Shown piece after piece: positions 10,297 to 24,400 of a DNA stretch of 64,000 bases; within the stretch, counting starts at the first letter, position 1; every line of letters starts with the position of its first letter. The stretch comes from Stichopus chloronotus (lineage: Eukaryota > Echinodermata > Holothuroidea > Aspidochirotida > Stichopodidae). The position numbers and the translations under genes are program-made. Location of the stretch: contig CM037838.1 of the NCBI GenBank assembly GCA_021234535.1, positions 11,367,929 through 11,431,928 on the forward strand, read 5' to 3'. The notes under the pieces were generated by a model. It did no database searches, was not told where the DNA came from, and saw only the letters and a program-made list of their open reading frames with translations.

Positions 10297-11292
10297 TGTT
10301 GTCGGGGGACAATGAAACTAAAAGTTGGTTGGTAAAAAGGTTGATAATTAACTGTATCTCTTCAAAGAAAATTGAAATCAAGAACGGCATTAGTATGTGC
10401 TATGTGTTCATGAAAACGTTTGTCTAATGACGTCCTCCCGGAACAAACCTGGCTTTGGCATCAGTTGTGTAACTAGTTGATGCAACAACCAGTAGAGCAG
10501 TACAACACTATGTAGTACCAACTACACTGTACACAATGTTTTATTGAAAATACAGGTCAGTTTCGGTTTGCTGTAACTGAACACGTACTTTATGTATGTG
10601 CAATCAACGGATACATGTGAACTTTTGTGAACTCGATTCAAACCAATGAAGAAACATTCAAATACATGCAATGCAGCAGTGCACTTGCAACGTTACTACA
10701 GTAATTCCAAAAGGTGAACAAACACTTAACACCTCCTTTCTGAAACACTTGACTTTAATATCAAAGCATTCTTTCTTCAGGTTGTTTCCAAGTTAACAGA
10801 GTCCTACCTATGAAAGGATCTCAAATCAAAAAGTTACTTGCTCACCAAGGTTTTTGTCGGAGTATTGTTTATCTAATGTATGCTTAATAAGAAAAAAAAA
10901 ATTATAGTTTGTTATAATAAAACAATCAGACAAGTGAGAATTTGTACAAACAAAATAAATTTCTACCTTCAGGGGATGATAGGAAGCGTCCGGTGGTTGA
11001 CTTTTATCTATAACGAGGTGTATGCTGTCAGCCAGCCAATGGTTGAGAGTAAACAGTTAAAAGTGTTCTGTTGTGTACCAATAACATGAGTATGTTATGT
11101 GAACCTGTTGATCTTAATCGAACGATTTAGAGCGTACTTTAACTGCATCGGGATATCAGCGGTATATACACATTTAAGTAGGCTATCACTTAAAAGGAGG
11201 ATAGGGAACAAAGTTGAAAATAAAAAGAAGAATGTTAGACATTGCCCCAGTCGTGAAAATAAAAAACACGTTACTACTTGAATTTTTCTGAT
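10297..11292. other. Region upstream of the NLR start codon; no gene seen
   Basis: The promoter of the minus-strand NLR gene should lie here. A TGACGTC site is near 10427. I see no clear TATA box and no convincing exon. Confidence 0.4.
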
Positions 11293-11407
11293 GTTGTGGC
11301 CCGCAAGATAAAACTCACGAGGAGGCCTAGTTGATGGGTATGGTGTTTGCTCGAATGCTATTTTGGGAAAAAAAAACACTCATGAATATTATCTCGCGGG
11401 CCACAAC
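11293..11407. mobile_element. Short hairpin element (MITE-like) with 18-bp TIRs
   Basis: Left end GTTGTGGCCCGCAAGATA (11293-11310) is the reverse complement, with one mismatch, of TATCTCGCGGGCCACAAC (11390-11407). The element is 115 bp and carries no ORF. Target duplication is not obvious. Confidence 0.75.
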
Positions 11408-12307
11408 TTAAGAAATATTAAAAACAATTACATTTTTTTTTTCTCTCAGGGCACTCTCTAAAAAAGGTTGTCATTGGTAGATCATCATTTGCCACAAATC
11501 TGGGAAAGAGATATGCTTCTACTTGATTTGGAGAAAGACAGAGCAAAACGATAATAAAAATGTATTTTACCTTTCTCTTGTCCTTGAAATATCCAGGTGA
11601 GCAATTTACTTGAAGAATCAAATAAAATCAAATAAAAACAGTATCTCAAATAATGAACAGTAAAATACAGTACATACTAAAATTTAAACTTGAAGTACGG
11701 TGTGTAACATTAACAGTTTCCTTTATTTATTTTTGGAGAATACACAAAACTGTTCCAAGTCCTGCTATTCACTCTTAAACAAAATAATCAAAGTGAATAT
11801 ATTTGAGATTCAATACCACATGAATGAATAATGAATCGACCATCACCTATCCTAAACGGAGTGCCTGCAGTTTGGTAGACTATCGCGATTAGTGATGTCA
11901 CTGCGATTACATACCGACAACTAAGAAAGAAAAGACACCTAAAATTACAGAAATGCGGTATCGTTTATTATGTACCTGGTAAGAATCCTCAACTCTTATA
12001 GACCCATTATACAATCGAATGACCGAGCAACATGAGAGTCAGGATAATGCACAGTCACGTTTAGAGTAAAATGATGAGGATGAAAAACAGAATGAATACA
12101 ATCATAGCTCGACAGTGTTTTGTCGTCTGTTTTCTTATGCATAACACTATTTGGTACATTGACTAAGGCGCACGAACATTGTTGACAGGTTGTGAATCGT
12201 GCTTACCTTTTCTCAGATTCGTTTTAATGTTAATGGTATTTAGGGACCCAGCTTTCTTTCTTTTACCTCAAATTAAATTTTTACCTCACAATTTGTATAA
12301 ATAAACA

Positions 12308-12408
12308 AGGTTAATTAACGATGGACTTAGGGATCGGGAGTTATTACTAGCGAGGCATTACCCAGCTCGAGTCCATCCAGTCATGGCATTATGATTAATA
12401 AGCCTTTT
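12308..12408. repeat. Imperfect palindrome possibly related to the 63.8-kb hairpin
   Basis: AAACAAGGTTAATTAAC leads into GATGGACTTAGGG, which pairs with CTCGAGTCCATC about 60 bp on, and the end reads ATTATGATTAAT. The entry sequence AAACAAGGTTAAT is also found at the start of the palindromic element at 63833. The relationship is suggestive only. Confidence 0.4.
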
Positions 12409-15400
12409 TTTCATTCCCTACATTGATATTTTAAGTCGGTGGTTGTGACGACACTGACGATTTAAGTATTACTTTGCAAGAAAACTCTTTACGGATCGAA
12501 AGGTTAAAAGCGATACACGACGTTGTCACATCTACATGCCGTTGTTCGTACGTTGAAATGGGATTCACTTCAACTTCACTCTTCGTTTGTTCTACTGAAG
12601 TTCAACTTGTTGAAAATTTTATCGCCTTAGGTCACTTTCATCACCTCCTACTGTGATAATCCACATTGTAAATTAAACATGTTTCTCGTAAAGCAAGTCA
12701 AGTGTGTCAATCCAATGTCTGGGCTTTTGAGCTGCCTGCAAGTGGCATTAAGTGTCATGTCCATAGGTGATACATGTGTAATCGGGCATTAAAAGCATAG
12801 GGTGATTTTGGTCCCTGTAATGGTGGGGCAGAATTTTTGTGTGGAGAACCCGACCTATGTATGGGAATTTCCGGGTCTGGATTCTTTTACCACTTACACA
12901 GAGATTGACTGCCTCAGGCAGAAATTACACGCTTGGGCTGGCCCAGTAACTTTGGTCAATTGCCACTGCAATCTTAGCTGGGATATTGGTTACTCCATCA
13001 ACACACAAGTAGGTCTCTTTCGGGATATTTATAGTCTACATCCTATTTTGTGTTCTGCATGCTTTTCAATTAATCATGGTAAACTCTCTTAAAATTTCCT
13101 TACTTTCTGTGCAAAAATAAGACAACAAACTGATAAGCAAAGCAGAACAAGGAATTTAAGTAAGAGCTTAGAAGATAAAGTTTCACGCCATTTCACCCCT
13201 GTGGGGAGAAGGCGAGGGATGATGTTTATTGCCTAATTGTCCGTGAACTGGAAAGATGTTATCACAGTGAAGGTTGTTGGAGTGAAAAAAAAAAAATCGT
13301 GCCCCATGACTACTGGGGACAGAATCACACTATGGGGTCTGTTGAAAACTTTAGCACAGTTGTAACATCATGTATGATCAAGTTTTGCGGAGAGTATACA
13401 AGATGCCACAGTTGTGAACCGAAATGGCCAGTTCGGTTAAACCAGGTTTCGGATAAATGGTGCTTAGGTAAACGGGGTTTTGGTGTATATCCATCTCTAC
13501 GAGTGATCATAAGCTCGGCGAATTTCTGTTTTATCACTGTACAACAAACTTCAAGTTGAAAATGTGTCTAATGGGAATTGAAAATCTTTAAAAGTAGTTA
13601 CCAGTCCACTGACCTTCGTTTCACATAGAATACCACTCTAGTTCACCATTGCCTTAAATAAGAATACTTTGAGAATATCTGTTATGCAAGAGCATGAAAT
13701 GAATAATATTATGTTTTAATTCTCATAGACAATTTTCTCTTATGTCCTGGTCTCCTTTCATCAAGTCAGAAAAGGTAGTTTGAATAGAAATCATGCTGAA
13801 GTTTTCCCTAAATGTACCATGTACTACAGAGTAGAAAGTTCCTACAATTTAAATCTTTAAACAACTTTTCCGATGGTTTTTCAAATAAAAGTGGGACTAT
13901 TCTTGTAAGTATAATATGTTTTAAGCCATTTTACTTACTTCTAATTATGTGTAGCTCAGGTTAACTCTCAAAAGACGTCAGTTTGCCTAAAAGTAAGTGC
14001 TCCTGCAACTTCTATAATGCTTCAAATACTACATTGCTAATCTTATTTAGTGAATGCAATTAATGGTATTGTTCTAAAAAATAACATACCTTTGTATCTA
14101 TTTAAGTTCAAGTTACGTAATTATAATTTATCTTCTTATCGAACATCATTTGACGTCATTCTTGTATTCACCACTCTCTGCAAACCTCACTCCTTTACAG
14201 TAATGTAAGCTTTGCGTCATCTGTTGCAATGAAAAATATCATCATCATAATAACAAAGCTTTATATACACACGCGCTACCGAAGTATCATTTCCAGTATG
14301 AAAGACTCGCGGTAACCCAGCAACGTTGTCGGCAAGTATTTAAGATTGAATAATACAGTCAATTATCTGTAAACTTGAATGAGTTGGGATAAACCTACTC
14401 TGCACAAAAATTAGTTAGATAATGCAACAATTCAGAATGTTGATAGAACAAAAAAGTTTTCTGACATCGCTGATGTGTTTTACTCTACTTCAATGCATTT
14501 TACAACACTGCCAGGTTATTTTCCTGCATCTTTTGAACATACTTTCTTTGTAATTAAGACTGTCTAGCAAAGACCACCGATGCTCATTTGATTACAAGTA
14601 AAAGTCAGTGGTTTTTAAATTGGATTTGATTGTTAATATGTTACAAATGCGGACAATTAAAAAGAATTAGCGTTTTTCATTTGAAATCCTCTTGATTGTA
14701 AAAAAATGAAGAAATTTTAAAATGTGATTCAAGCAGACAAAAAACAAAACAAAAGAGCACAAAACCGTTTCATTAATATAGGCCTATACTGTAAGTTATG
14801 GCAGTGACATAACATTAATCTACGATGCCATTAATTCAACAAGCAAGTGTGGTAAATTTTATCTAATTTGAAAACAGCCAGCCAGAATTCTTAGGCTAAT
14901 ATTTTAACATGAAATCTTATTGACATGCCCCGAAATTTCGATAACTACAGTCGAAGTGAAACTAAAGAGGAAAGTTTAGCAAAGGTTAGATTCCTATACC
15001 TCAGTTTGGTAAACAGGTCTGAGCGTTTTGTTGCTGAAGTTCGAAATAAATACATTAAACGTAAGTGAATGGAGCTTACATGATAGTTTCATTGTGAACC
15101 TAATTATATGCGTGGAATATTTACCTAGCGCTTCAATCAAAATAAAGAAATAATGCAAATGATATAGAAAACGAAATGACCGACCAGTAAACATAGAAAA
15201 TTCTTATTTAAACATGTTTCCCATTGTTCCTTTTTAATATTGTTTCCACAGATCGCTGCACTCAGATATACCGGAATGATCTTGGAACGATACACAAATG
15301 TACTATAATGTTACAATTATTCCATATATTATTATTTGTTATATTGCAATGCAACATACTTGAACACAATGTGGCTACCCTGTTCTTCTTCCCAAGTATT

Positions 15401-18400
15401 TCATTATTTACATGCTACTGTGCTACTCATTGAGGTAGACTACCGTAGTAAATTTTGTAAATTTGCTTTTCAGTCTCGTGATGTTTCTTTGTGATCAACT
15501 CATAATCTATTTGAGGGGTGTGCAACCTTTTAGAACACCTGGCCAAATTATATTGATGTAACAGGGATGCAGGGAACGGAACGGAATGAAGTGTATGAGT
15601 TGATGTCTCACCTTTACCCCTCCGGCCGCACCTAAAACACCTAAAGCGCCTAAAGCACCACTATTCAGTGTTGACCCAACATGTCCATCTAGTCATTGGA
15701 ATATGGGAAATTTGTTGGCAAAACCTGCCCCGATGTAGTAACAGCACACCTTTGAGTCGACAAAGTGTTACCTGTAATTCAGACTTTAGAATGTTTCCTT
15801 TCAATGATGAGTGATTGAAGCGCTGCAAATTTTACCGTATATTTCTTCACACAGAAACTTTGAATCTATCATGTTTCATATCAGGTTACAAACAGCCGAT
15901 TGATCTGGGTATGACTGGGTTTGAAAGTAGGCTTACGACGAGCTAAGTATCGAATTTCTGTCTCGAAATGTCGATGGCAAGATCTCTTTCATGGAAAATA
16001 CACCATTACCCATGAATTTAAGTGATTATTTACGAAGTTGAAAAGAATAAAGTATTCCAAGCTACTCAGTCAGTCACATTTGCTATGAAAAAAACGTTTT
16101 TGACTCTCTTTTTCCTATTCTACAACAGCAACATAAAATTTGTGTATCAATATACAAAATGATGTATGCGCCCTGTTGTTGTAATTTCTTATCACAGGTC
16201 AGTGCATTATAATAAAAAGATCTTTAAAAAAGAACACTGACGCATGCTGCATATTGTATTTGATATTGACACTGGAAAAACATGGTGTCATTCTGATGAG
16301 AAGCACGATATCTATAAACTCTAGTGCTAATGACTACAGTGCAACTGCGTATTATCGTGTGTGTATATGTCTGTGTGCGTGTGTGTATGTGTATGTCCAT
16401 ATACGAGCATACAGTACAACGTTGGCTTTGCGTATTTTGCAGCAAGTCTTGAACCTTAAAAATGCAAGTTAATGCACTGTAGAAGCAAACCAAAATAGTT
16501 TCAGAGATTTCCATAATAGGGAATATAAAATAAATTTCAGCATTCTTTTGTAGCTGATTGAAAGAAGGGATAACGGCTGACAAGTACATGGCTGAACTAA
16601 ATATTTAAGAAAACTTGTTTTTACGGGGATTAAGGAGGAGTCGATGCCTCTGTTAATTAAAACCAGACTTTCCCATTAAGTATCTTATATTTTCATTTGT
16701 GTGCACTGTCATACTCATTACAACGGACTTGCAATATTACAATTACACGGAACAAGAGCTTTTAATCCTGACCGGAAACTGAGAAACCGCTGTTTACACG
16801 ATAATACTCTAAATGGCATTAACTGTGTACATTTAATGACTTATTGTGTGTGTCTTTACATTAAACTGCATGTTATTAAATGTAGAACGAGTGTCAACAC
16901 ACTGAGGTACACATGCACTTCATCTTTAGCATTAATCCTATGAACTTAACTGTAATCATGACATAGCGTTAGAAGAGAGTTCAATGTGTCAAAAAAATGA
17001 AAGTCGTTCTCTTTCATACAACGTGAAGAGAACATGGAGTATTAAACATGTAGATATGGCATTGACGAATTCGGACAAAGGTAGGAAATCAGTACAAAAA
17101 AAACTCCATTTATCTCAAAACAGAACTTTGCTTCAAGCATAATACAATTGTGAGATCTGTTATTAAAGCAACATGAGATTTGATTCAAGTCATTAGTACA
17201 TAATCATGGTAAAATACTAAATCCATGCACAGGTACAGAAAAGCATATATGCACGTTTTAGTTACATCAATGTATGATCAATTGTTTCCAGTACAGCTAA
17301 GTGCAACGTATACAATGTACAGTGTATATTAAATAGTAGTTCCCTAATTCAATGTATTGTATAAATATTCGTAAGTGTAATGTCAAAAAAATTAAGGAAT
17401 CGGTAAAAAGTAGCTGTCGTCTGTCGATTTCGTCACTAAAACACTGCTTACAAGCTTGCATTTTTCTTTTTTTTTTCTTCAAAAAAACGTGTACTTAAAG
17501 CTGTCAACCTTTAAATAACGCATGTGTAATGTAGTCCTTTGATGGTATTATTTTAAAGATGTACGATTTAGTGGGTAGATGCCTCTCAATAGCCCAATCA
17601 AATTTCTACCGCAAAAAGTGTGATGTCAGTTCATTTACAAGTAGGATTTTACGAGCTTTTGATTGGCTGGTGAGCATGTAGGCTGTTTCAACACACTGTG
17701 TCTGTTGCTTAATGATGGGCAATTACTTGTTTAGATTTGAGAGAAGAAATTGAAGATGAAGCAGCAGAGAAGAAATTGAAGAAGAGATAATCTAATATTA
17801 TGTTATTTTATTAATCACAAGTAAACCAAACACGTTTGTCTGACCTTTCACCCCGTCAAGCTTAATAATAGGTAAAAAAGATAGGTATAAAAGATAACAA
17901 AGATAACACTTTCATTGTGTAAACTATGCTATAGTCCATTGGCATGCACACTAAAAAAACTATTTTTTTAATCCTTTAACTCAGAAAATGACCTTTATCT
18001 AATAAGATCAAAGTATATGTTTAGAAGGGTATAAAGTAAATACATGTTTAAGAATTGGAACTAAAGCATTAGGTCGTCAATAAAATGTAAACCTAAGTTA
18101 CACAGTTGCCCTAATGTAATTTTTCAAATTAAATTGTGTCGACCAAAGATAAAATCTGAAAAGTAAATGTTCATTGAATGTCCATTTCCTTGAGAGTAGT
18201 GCCTATTTGAAAGATGGTCTATACTTCCCTTATGTTTATCATTGGTCATATACAGACAAAATGTTCTGTCCTTAAAAAAAGCTGGAACGTAATATAAAGC
18301 ACACCCACGACAAAATAATGCTTTGAAATTTAGACGTTATAGTGATCATAAGTAGTAATTCGTATAAATCTTTAAAATGAGCAGAGGTAACTGAAGGTCA

Positions 18401-20074
18401 GTGTGTATATGTAAACAATTTAAAACCACTATCAAGTGCTGATTTTCCACTCTGCAGCACAAACTTTTACCGCCTTATTCCAAACTTCATTGATTTCAAT
18501 ATTATACATACAATGGACAATTTCAGAGTACGACGATTCGAATTAATGGTGACGTTAAATAATTAATATCAACATTAAATCGATATAATAAAAACATTTG
18601 AGATTATGCTCATATCGGATTCATTTAAAGTTAACATTACGCATATATATTGCATTTGGACATTCAAGAATGTTTTCTGATTTAATCGTCATTCAAACAG
18701 ATTAAATGTATTGATATATCGGTATGTATTTCCTTTGTCAATGGGCACTCACAGAGGTAAGATCTGGTTTAGTTAAATACTGTATCATATCGTCGGTAAA
18801 CCATGCATCACTTCTTTTGCTGCCACATTTGAACCACACCACACTTATACATCAATACATTACATTTCATAAGTAACGTTGATCCTCAAATTGAAAGGTC
18901 ATATTTTGTCGCTTGATCATTCAAGTCTCCCTTTCGATTTTGTGTTTGTTTTTAATGTTTGTATGACTATAATACTATTCTGGTTTATCTATGATAAAGA
19001 CCCGTACATGTCCGTAAATGTTCCACAGACTTAAAAAAAAAAAAATAGACAAGGCATAAAAAAGTAGTGAATATTTTCTGTTCGCAAAGTATAAGGTGAA
19101 GTAGTGAAGCAAGCAAAGTGAAGCAAATGTTCTGTTTCTTACACAAATCCACCACTATTGTTCTCATTCTCTTCGGGTCAGTGATTTGGTTGATAACGTT
19201 ATATGTATGATACACCAATGTGCACTGTGTTTTGCGTTCCATTATATACTGTACTGGTAGTATTGGTATTCCCTGCAGGATTTAGCCGTTTGTGTGTACG
19301 TAATGTAAATCTATACTCACCCTTATGTGCTTCCCTATGATTGTTTCTCTGGTGTCCATGTCGTTCGTAAATATGGAGACTGGGAATGTACTTGTTACTT
19401 ACATTTAAATTATACGCATGTATATATTTTTTCTTCTTTATGAGACAAACAGTCTAGACAGTTTTACTACGATAACAAATAAATGAAAAAAAAAAACTTG
19501 CAGCAAACACAATTTTTTCCAATCTCTTCTTGTAGGTGTAGGACCAGATTTAAAAAGGCGTTCTGTGGTATCCTCAAATAGCATAGAAGATGTTTGTTAG
19601 TAATTTAGTCTGACTTTATTAGCATTTCAGTCAGTAACTTCCGACTAGTACCCCCTAAGACAGACAGTTATTGTAGAAGTGACGTGATAACTAAATCTTT
19701 CATTACAAGCAGCAAAGTGGTTTATTTGTTTCATGAAGGTCCATTAAAGATTTTAGTCACCACCTGAACAGTTGTCCCCAACATTTTTCTTTTTTTTTTT
19801 ATTGAGCTACCGTCAGATGGATAAATTCATCTCGTTTTATATGTTTCCAAGCGTAGTATTTCCTATGATGTTTCTAAAAGATAGTACACCAGTCAATCAG
19901 TTGCATTTTTAATGTTTTCTTAAATGTGAATTTCGTTTCTTGTCGTTCCTTCACAAATATAAATCGTGCAATCTATTAAAGGAGAATTCTAGGCAAGTAA
20001 CATGTCTTCTTATTACTTACGCAATTTAAACCATTTTCATTCATATTCTTAAAGTTTTGAAATCAACCACTACT

Positions 20075-20235
20075 GGGCAACATGATATGTTTTAACATCC
20101 CACCCAACAGATTTCCTAACACTATGCATGTATATGAAGGCCGCAGCCATTATGATGTAAGTGACCGTGATCTCTGCTCTTGACGTTGGCGACTGACCAA
20201 CATGATTAACCTACAAAGTTAGTAATAAGACACAT
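20075..20235. repeat. Dispersed repeat, copy B
   Basis: GGGCAACATGATATGTTTT, CTATGCATGTATATGAA and GCAGCCATTATGATG match the segment at 4957-5135 with point differences and small indels. Same orientation. Confidence 0.6.
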
Positions 20236-20392
20236 AGTGCATTCGATGTGACTATCAGAAGATGAAACAAGTAATCAATAAGATCGAGATAAAACACATA
20301 AGAAGATCAATCTCTCATTAAAAGGTCGCATTACGCAGCCTATGGAGGTGCGAACAATAAAACCTGTGTCGTTAGGTCAAAGGCTAAAGCTT

Positions 20393-20394
<2 letters not shown>

Positions 20395-20433
<39 letters not shown>

Positions 20434-20557
20434 TTTTCACCACCGTCATAAACATTATCAACTTTACTATTATTAATATCATTATCGCCATTGTTAGTCT
20501 TATCACTATTAATATATCACTCTTCATCATCTCCTATCATCATCATCATCATCGTCG

Positions 20558-20594
<37 letters not shown>

Positions 20595-20870
20595 TTTTCA
20601 CCACCGTCATAAACATTATCAACTTTACTATTATTAATATCATTATCGCCATTGTTAGTCTTATCACTATTAATATATCACTCTTCATCATCTCCTATCA
20701 TCATCATCATCATCGTCGTCATCATCATCATCATCATCATCATCATTTTTCACCACCGTCATAAACATTATCAACTTTACTATTATTAATATCATTATCG
20801 CCATTGTTAGTCTTATCACTATTAATATATCACTCTTCATCATCTCCTATCATCATCATCATCATCGTCG

Positions 20871-20905
<35 letters not shown>

Positions 20906-20985
20906 GTTACCACTATCATCAACATCACCACTCATTATTATCTTTAATTATCATCATCGTTATCATCATCGTTATCAACATCATC
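20395..20985. repeat. ATC-rich array with three near-identical units of about 150-162 bp
   Basis: A unit beginning TTTTTCACCACCGTCATAAA recurs with starts near 20433, 20594 and 20746. The unique parts look identical by eye; unit length varies because the ATC run between them varies. This indicates very recent tandem amplification of a unit nucleated by a trinucleotide run. Confidence 0.92.
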
Positions 20986-21430
20986 ATCATTTTCATTTTT
21001 ACCACTATCATCAACATCACCATCATTATTATCATAAATTATCGTCGTTGCTACTCTTATCACTCTTACCATGATCATCATAATCGCCTTTAATTGTATC
21101 ATTGTGATCATCTTTTTCACCAGCACCGTCACCCGATGCTTTCCAGGTTTTCATCTTGTTGTTTGTTAGATATTTGATATCATTAAAAAATCATATCTAT
21201 CAGTATTATCATAATTGTCATCATCATCAGTTTTCACTACCGTCATAAACATTGTCAACATTACTATCATTAATATCATTGTCGCCGTTGTTAGTATTAT
21301 CACTCTTACCATGATCATGATAATCGCCTTTATTTTTCATCATTGTGATCACTATAGCTAAGTTCCTTATCACTCCTATCATCATCATCATCATCATCAT
21401 CATCATTTTCTTCATCATCCTTATTATAGA
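20986..21430. repeat. Degenerate extension of the ATC-rich array
   Basis: Older, diverged copies of the same unit continue here, for example TTTTCACTACCGTCATAAA near 21230 and a final ATC run at about 21377-21406. Acidic or methionine-rich ORFs across it are products of the repeat. Confidence 0.8.
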
Positions 21431-24400
21431 TTGGTGAGACGACATTTACCTTCAACTTTGAAAGATACAATGATTGCTCACCAATTGAAGTCTTAGGATG
21501 CAGGCACACAAGTAAGATCACAAATCTCTTAATAGGACTGAATATTATAGCGTTTTGACGAAGAAGGTAATTGAAAAAGGATGGAAAATGTTAAGGTTAC
21601 AAACAGTCCCCTTTTTTGTCAATTAGTGATATTTGTATAATGCTTCGTAAATGTTCTTTCATGTCGTAGGTTCTGACGTATTAGTCATCTGTGCAACAGC
21701 TGTTTACATCTTTTATTATCGTAAATAAATCAGGTAGAACTTGACGACGTCCTCCTATTTGTTGTTTTTATTTTCCTTTTATTTACATTATCAACCACTA
21801 TTGACCTTCTTCCAGTGTTACAGTCGACGAAGGTTAACATAATGCGCCTCCTCTCACCCTCTCACCCTCTGATGACATACAGACAACTTCGCCGTTTGAC
21901 TAAAAAGGAGGGCGGTATTACTTCATTCTTTCTCTTGTTTCCAGCAAAATATGATGTGGATACGATGGTAGAATATGAACTCTTTGTAATCGTTACAGCA
22001 ACCAAGCAGCTAGGAAATGTGTAGTAGTGTGGAACACACAAACATAACGCAATATTGTCAAATAAATTCGTATTTATCAGTTATTATCAATTATTAGAAT
22101 GGATCTACTTGAATCTTACAGAAAAAAAAATGACCTCCGCTAAAATACAAAATGGTGATAATAATCGTAGAACTTTTTTTATAACGAGAAGAAACATACA
22201 ACACAGTAGCAAATTAATAATTTACTAGCATTATGTCTTTCTTTGCAACTTACAGATTTATAATGAATATCTGTCTCCTTTACGCCATTGATAGACCCTT
22301 CGGAATTGTGCATTCTGTAAGCAACTCTAGAGTCGTACTTTTAAAGACTACTTTGGTAAAGAACAGCAACTTTGATGTAAAAGAAAATAAAAAGTCGTTG
22401 CCGAAAATAGCCCTTTACAGCCCCTGTAACAACATCACCGATTTTAATTCAAAATTTAACGTTGCAGCTAGCATGATACCAAACGAGATTTGCTGACGGA
22501 GTATCCTTCAAATGAACAGATTTTTTTTCTCTTTTAACATTTAAAAGTTTATTAGGCTGAGCAATGTTAGTTGCGCAATACCTTCTCTCCCGTGTACGTC
22601 ACTGTCTGGGCGTGTATGTAAGTGTACAATTGTGTTGTGATGGATCTACTAGAGTTGAACTGAATATAGTTTTCTTATATTTTTATGCAATTGTGGTATT
22701 TTTTGCTTCTTGGACAGTGCATTGCAGGTGAAATATTCATTTTGACATCTGACCTGAGTATGCATAATTCAAAATGGCAAACACACTGGTGCAGTTTTAA
22801 GCACATTGTTATGTCATATTTCCTCAATTTCGCCCCTCCGTCACCGTGAAGAGAAAAAACAATGTAGAAAAAATCCTGCTCCAATAATATTTAGCCAGAC
22901 TTGCTAAGCACACTAATTATTAGCCGGCATAGTGGTAACCACTCGATTCAACACCAGAAAACTCACAGCAGTGGTCATGCATGTGGATTACTTCCGATTA
23001 AGGTTAATGATATTACACTAATATCCCTCTCGACACTTGTAATAGGAGACATCTTCCTTGACTTAGATGAAGTTTGTGGGGTTCTGGGCCTTTCATCGCA
23101 GGTCTCAAAAGTGCCTGCTAGTGTTATTTGTACATAGTTCCACAAATGCACAGCTACGCTCATTACACTGTAAGTTCCCTCTGTACTATGCTGATCATAA
23201 CAATATTAATGTATTCACTTTTAACCTGCTGTATGGAGGGCAATTCTATGGACGACCTCTCAGGATATGAATATTCATGTATGCAACAATGGAGCTAAAA
23301 CAATGTTTTCGTGTAGTGGCAGTAACATATTCCATAGAATTTGACTTTCACTGACAAATTTTCACCTCATATTCCAGCTTTAATAGACGCATTTGTCGGT
23401 AGATTTTCGTATCCGTTTAAAAGGGCACTGATCATACACCAGACCGTTACCAGTCACATGATAAAATGGGAATCTGTGTTACTCTCGTATGCACGAGGAC
23501 GGTGGGGGACTCGAATCTTGCTATTTTAATGTGTTTAAGTCAATTCCAGATATTAAGCATGGTATAGGATGGGATCCTGAGGACTTAAGTGCTGTGAATT
23601 ATTTTTTATTCTCCGTTTTTAACGTTACCTTACCGTCATCGATGGTTACTATTTGCGTACAATCCGTTGAGTTTATTGTCGAGATCGTTCACTGTTCGTT
23701 TAAACAGAAAGAAAAGAGAGGCGTCGAGTTTACATGTTGTGCATATTCACTGACACAAAAAATCGAAACAGCCTCATATTTTTATTCTTTTTATTTTATT
23801 TTCTTGTACGTAAATTCCATAAAATAAGCAAAGGTACCTATCATTTAAAAGGCATTCGAACATACATTAAACATACATGTTCGATGTTCTTGGAAAACGA
23901 TTCATGCATGGTACATGTTTGTCTTGGATCACAACGTTGACCACAAAGATACAACGGTAAATAAGATTCAAAGTTCACAAACATAGACAGATAACAGAGA
24001 GAGAGATCGATATTAATTTATGTGTTGTTGTATTTACTTGCTAATTCGATTAGTTAAGATGAATAAATGAATTTAGATAGAGATCATGGCAGACGATAAA
24101 CACACATCGATATTTACAAGACGTTGAAACAAATTATAGAGAGGGTAGAGAAATAGAATCTTTTCTCAATTTTCAATGATGATTATTTTTCGCATTTGCC
24201 CACTCTAAATCACACAGTTACAGATCTTCAGATCAAGGGTCATACCGAGCTAAGTCGGCCAAATTTAATCATTTTAGCTGACTTAAACCTTACTTGAATA
24301 TACAAAGTCACTCGAGCATCCCAAAATTCCATCCATTGCAGCTGTCTACGGGAACGAAATTGCTTCTTTTCTATGACAACTCAAAGCGGTCAAATAATAT

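Larger units (their letters stand above)
11408..20394. other. Nine kilobases of AT-rich spacer without an identified gene
   Basis: Short ORFs occur (plus 12474-12656, 12802-13092 and 13299-13559; minus 13325-13537 and 16224-16589) but none shows a domain, splice context or codon pattern I can defend. The 12.8-13.5 kb part is slightly richer in G and C and may be a decayed element. A hairpin at about 12308-12400 and a dispersed repeat copy at 20075-20235 are listed separately. A short GT-rich stretch lies near 16355-16400. Confidence 0.45.

Noticed and set aside
12474..13559. Cluster of ORFs with somewhat higher GC
   Set aside because: No domain, no splice sites I trust and no consistent strand; left as unassigned spacer.
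16224..16589. 121-codon minus-strand ORF
   Set aside because: It runs through a GT-rich microsatellite (His-Thr-Arg repeats) and has no domain or splice support.
20944..21521. Acidic Asp/Asn/Met-rich ORFs on the minus strand
   Set aside because: They come from the ATC/GAT trinucleotide array and have no independent support.
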